Shown here: positions 4,909 to 5,367 of the stretch, piece after piece | How the letters are laid out: each line of letters opens with the position of its first letter | Numbering within the stretch: position 1 is the first letter of the stretch | NCBI GenBank assembly: GCA_013214275.1 | Contig: JABSPP010000134.1 | Span: forward strand, 1-5,367 | Reading direction: 5' to 3' | Origin: Flavobacteriaceae bacterium | Lineage (GTDB): Bacteria; Bacteroidota; Bacteroidia; Flavobacteriales; Flavobacteriaceae | Length of the DNA: 5,367 nt | Notes under the pieces: model-generated | Seen by the model: only the letters and a program-made list of their open reading frames with translations | What the model was told of the DNA's origin: nothing | Database searches by the model: none | Position numbers and translations under genes: made by a program

Positions 4909-5367
4909 ATGATTGAAGAAAACTCAGATAACGAAGAATTGTATGAACACCATTGTTTTGTTGCTAGCGATGGACAAATTCCTTTACGAGTAGATAAGTT
5001 TTTGATGAACTTTATTGAAAATGCCACTAGAAATAAGATCCAGCAAGCTGCCAAAGCTGGAAATATTTTAGTGAACAACATGCCTGTGAAATCCAATCAC
5101 AGGGTAAAACCTAAAGATATCGTAAGGGTCGTGTTATCTCGTCCACCTCATGAAAATTTATTGGTTGCTGAAGATATTCCGTTGGATATTGTTTATGAGG
5201 ACGACGAGGTTATTGTATTGAATAAACCCTCTAATATGGTTGTTCACCCAGGTCATGGCAATTACTCTGGAACGTTAGTCAATGGACTTATCCATCATAT
5301 TAAAAATCTGCCATCTAACAGCAATGAGCATCCTGGCTTAGTTCATCGAATTGATAAGGATACTAGT
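4909..5367 (+). CDS. rluD: RluA/RluD-family 23S rRNA pseudouridine synthase, N-terminal 153 residues (3' end outside window)
   Basis: Translation from the ATG at 4909 gives 153 open residues to the window edge; family members usually have 300-350. An S4-type RNA-binding domain covers about residues 22-90, with the LRVDKFL entry (26-32), an internal IQQAAKAGNILVNN and VKPKDIV. The catalytic domain begins near IPLDIVYEDDEVIVLNKP. It continues through MVVHPGHGNYSGTLVNGL and ends in GLVHRIDKDTS, where Asp149 of HRID is the expected nucleophile. RluD converts uridines 1911, 1915 and 1917 in helix 69 of E. coli 23S rRNA. The specific symbol, as opposed to RluA or RluC, rests on the S4 domain and the HPG-GTLVNG region and is less certain than the family. 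The gene follows the PASTA gene by 9 bp with no promoter between them. An acidic N-terminal stretch (MIEENSDNEE) precedes the S4 domain. Confidence 0.93.
   Translation, partial: MIEENSDNEELYEHHCFVASDGQIPLRVDKFLMNFIENATRNKIQQAAKAGNILVNNMPVKSNHRVKPKDIVRVVLSRPPHENLLVAEDIPLDIVYEDDEVIVLNKPSNMVVHPGHGNYSGTLVNGLIHHIKNLPSNSNEHPGLVHRIDKDTS

Noticed and set aside
4896..5096. Minus-strand 66-codon open frame
   Set aside because: It is antisense to the N-terminal S4 region of the rluD-like gene, which is recognisable by motif. No family features are seen in it.

Overview
The window looks like chromosomal DNA of a Bacteroidota bacterium, most likely a flavobacterium (Flavobacteriaceae-like). The DNA is AT-rich, start codons follow A-rich stretches with no Shine-Dalgarno sequence, and perfect TAnnTTTG (-7) promoter motifs precede genes. 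The encoded families also fit: a short kinase-free PASTA protein beside an RluD-type pseudouridine synthase and Ddl, and an M14 peptidase lipoprotein with a C-terminal block I associate with Bacteroidota. This placement comes from signatures and memory, not from a search.

Layout: two divergent gene groups flank a 431-bp intergenic region (3914-4344). Leftward (minus strand) run ddl (D-Ala-D-Ala ligase), a 117-bp gap, coaD (phosphopantetheine adenylyltransferase), 2 bp, an M14-type zinc carboxypeptidase lipoprotein, and then, through an ATGA stop/start overlap, a lactonase-family beta-propeller lipoprotein that runs off the left edge. Rightward (plus strand) run a membrane-anchored protein with two PASTA domains and, 9 bp later in the same frame, an RluD-like pseudouridine synthase that runs off the right edge.

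Functionally the window mixes envelope and housekeeping tasks. Ddl makes the D-Ala-D-Ala end of the peptidoglycan stem peptide, and PASTA domains in other bacteria often bind muropeptides or penicillin-binding proteins. CoaD makes dephospho-CoA, and RluD modifies 23S rRNA. The last two leftward genes encode secreted, probably membrane-anchored enzymes whose substrates cannot be read from the sequence.

The least explained part is the intergenic region. It holds promoter motifs for both directions and, at about 4030-4115, a cluster of inverted repeats with mutually exclusive pairings. These could be a structured leader or small RNA, or an operator next to the ddl promoter. I see no transposon, CRISPR array, tRNA, rRNA, phage gene or defence system, and nothing that clearly amounts to a new multi-gene system.
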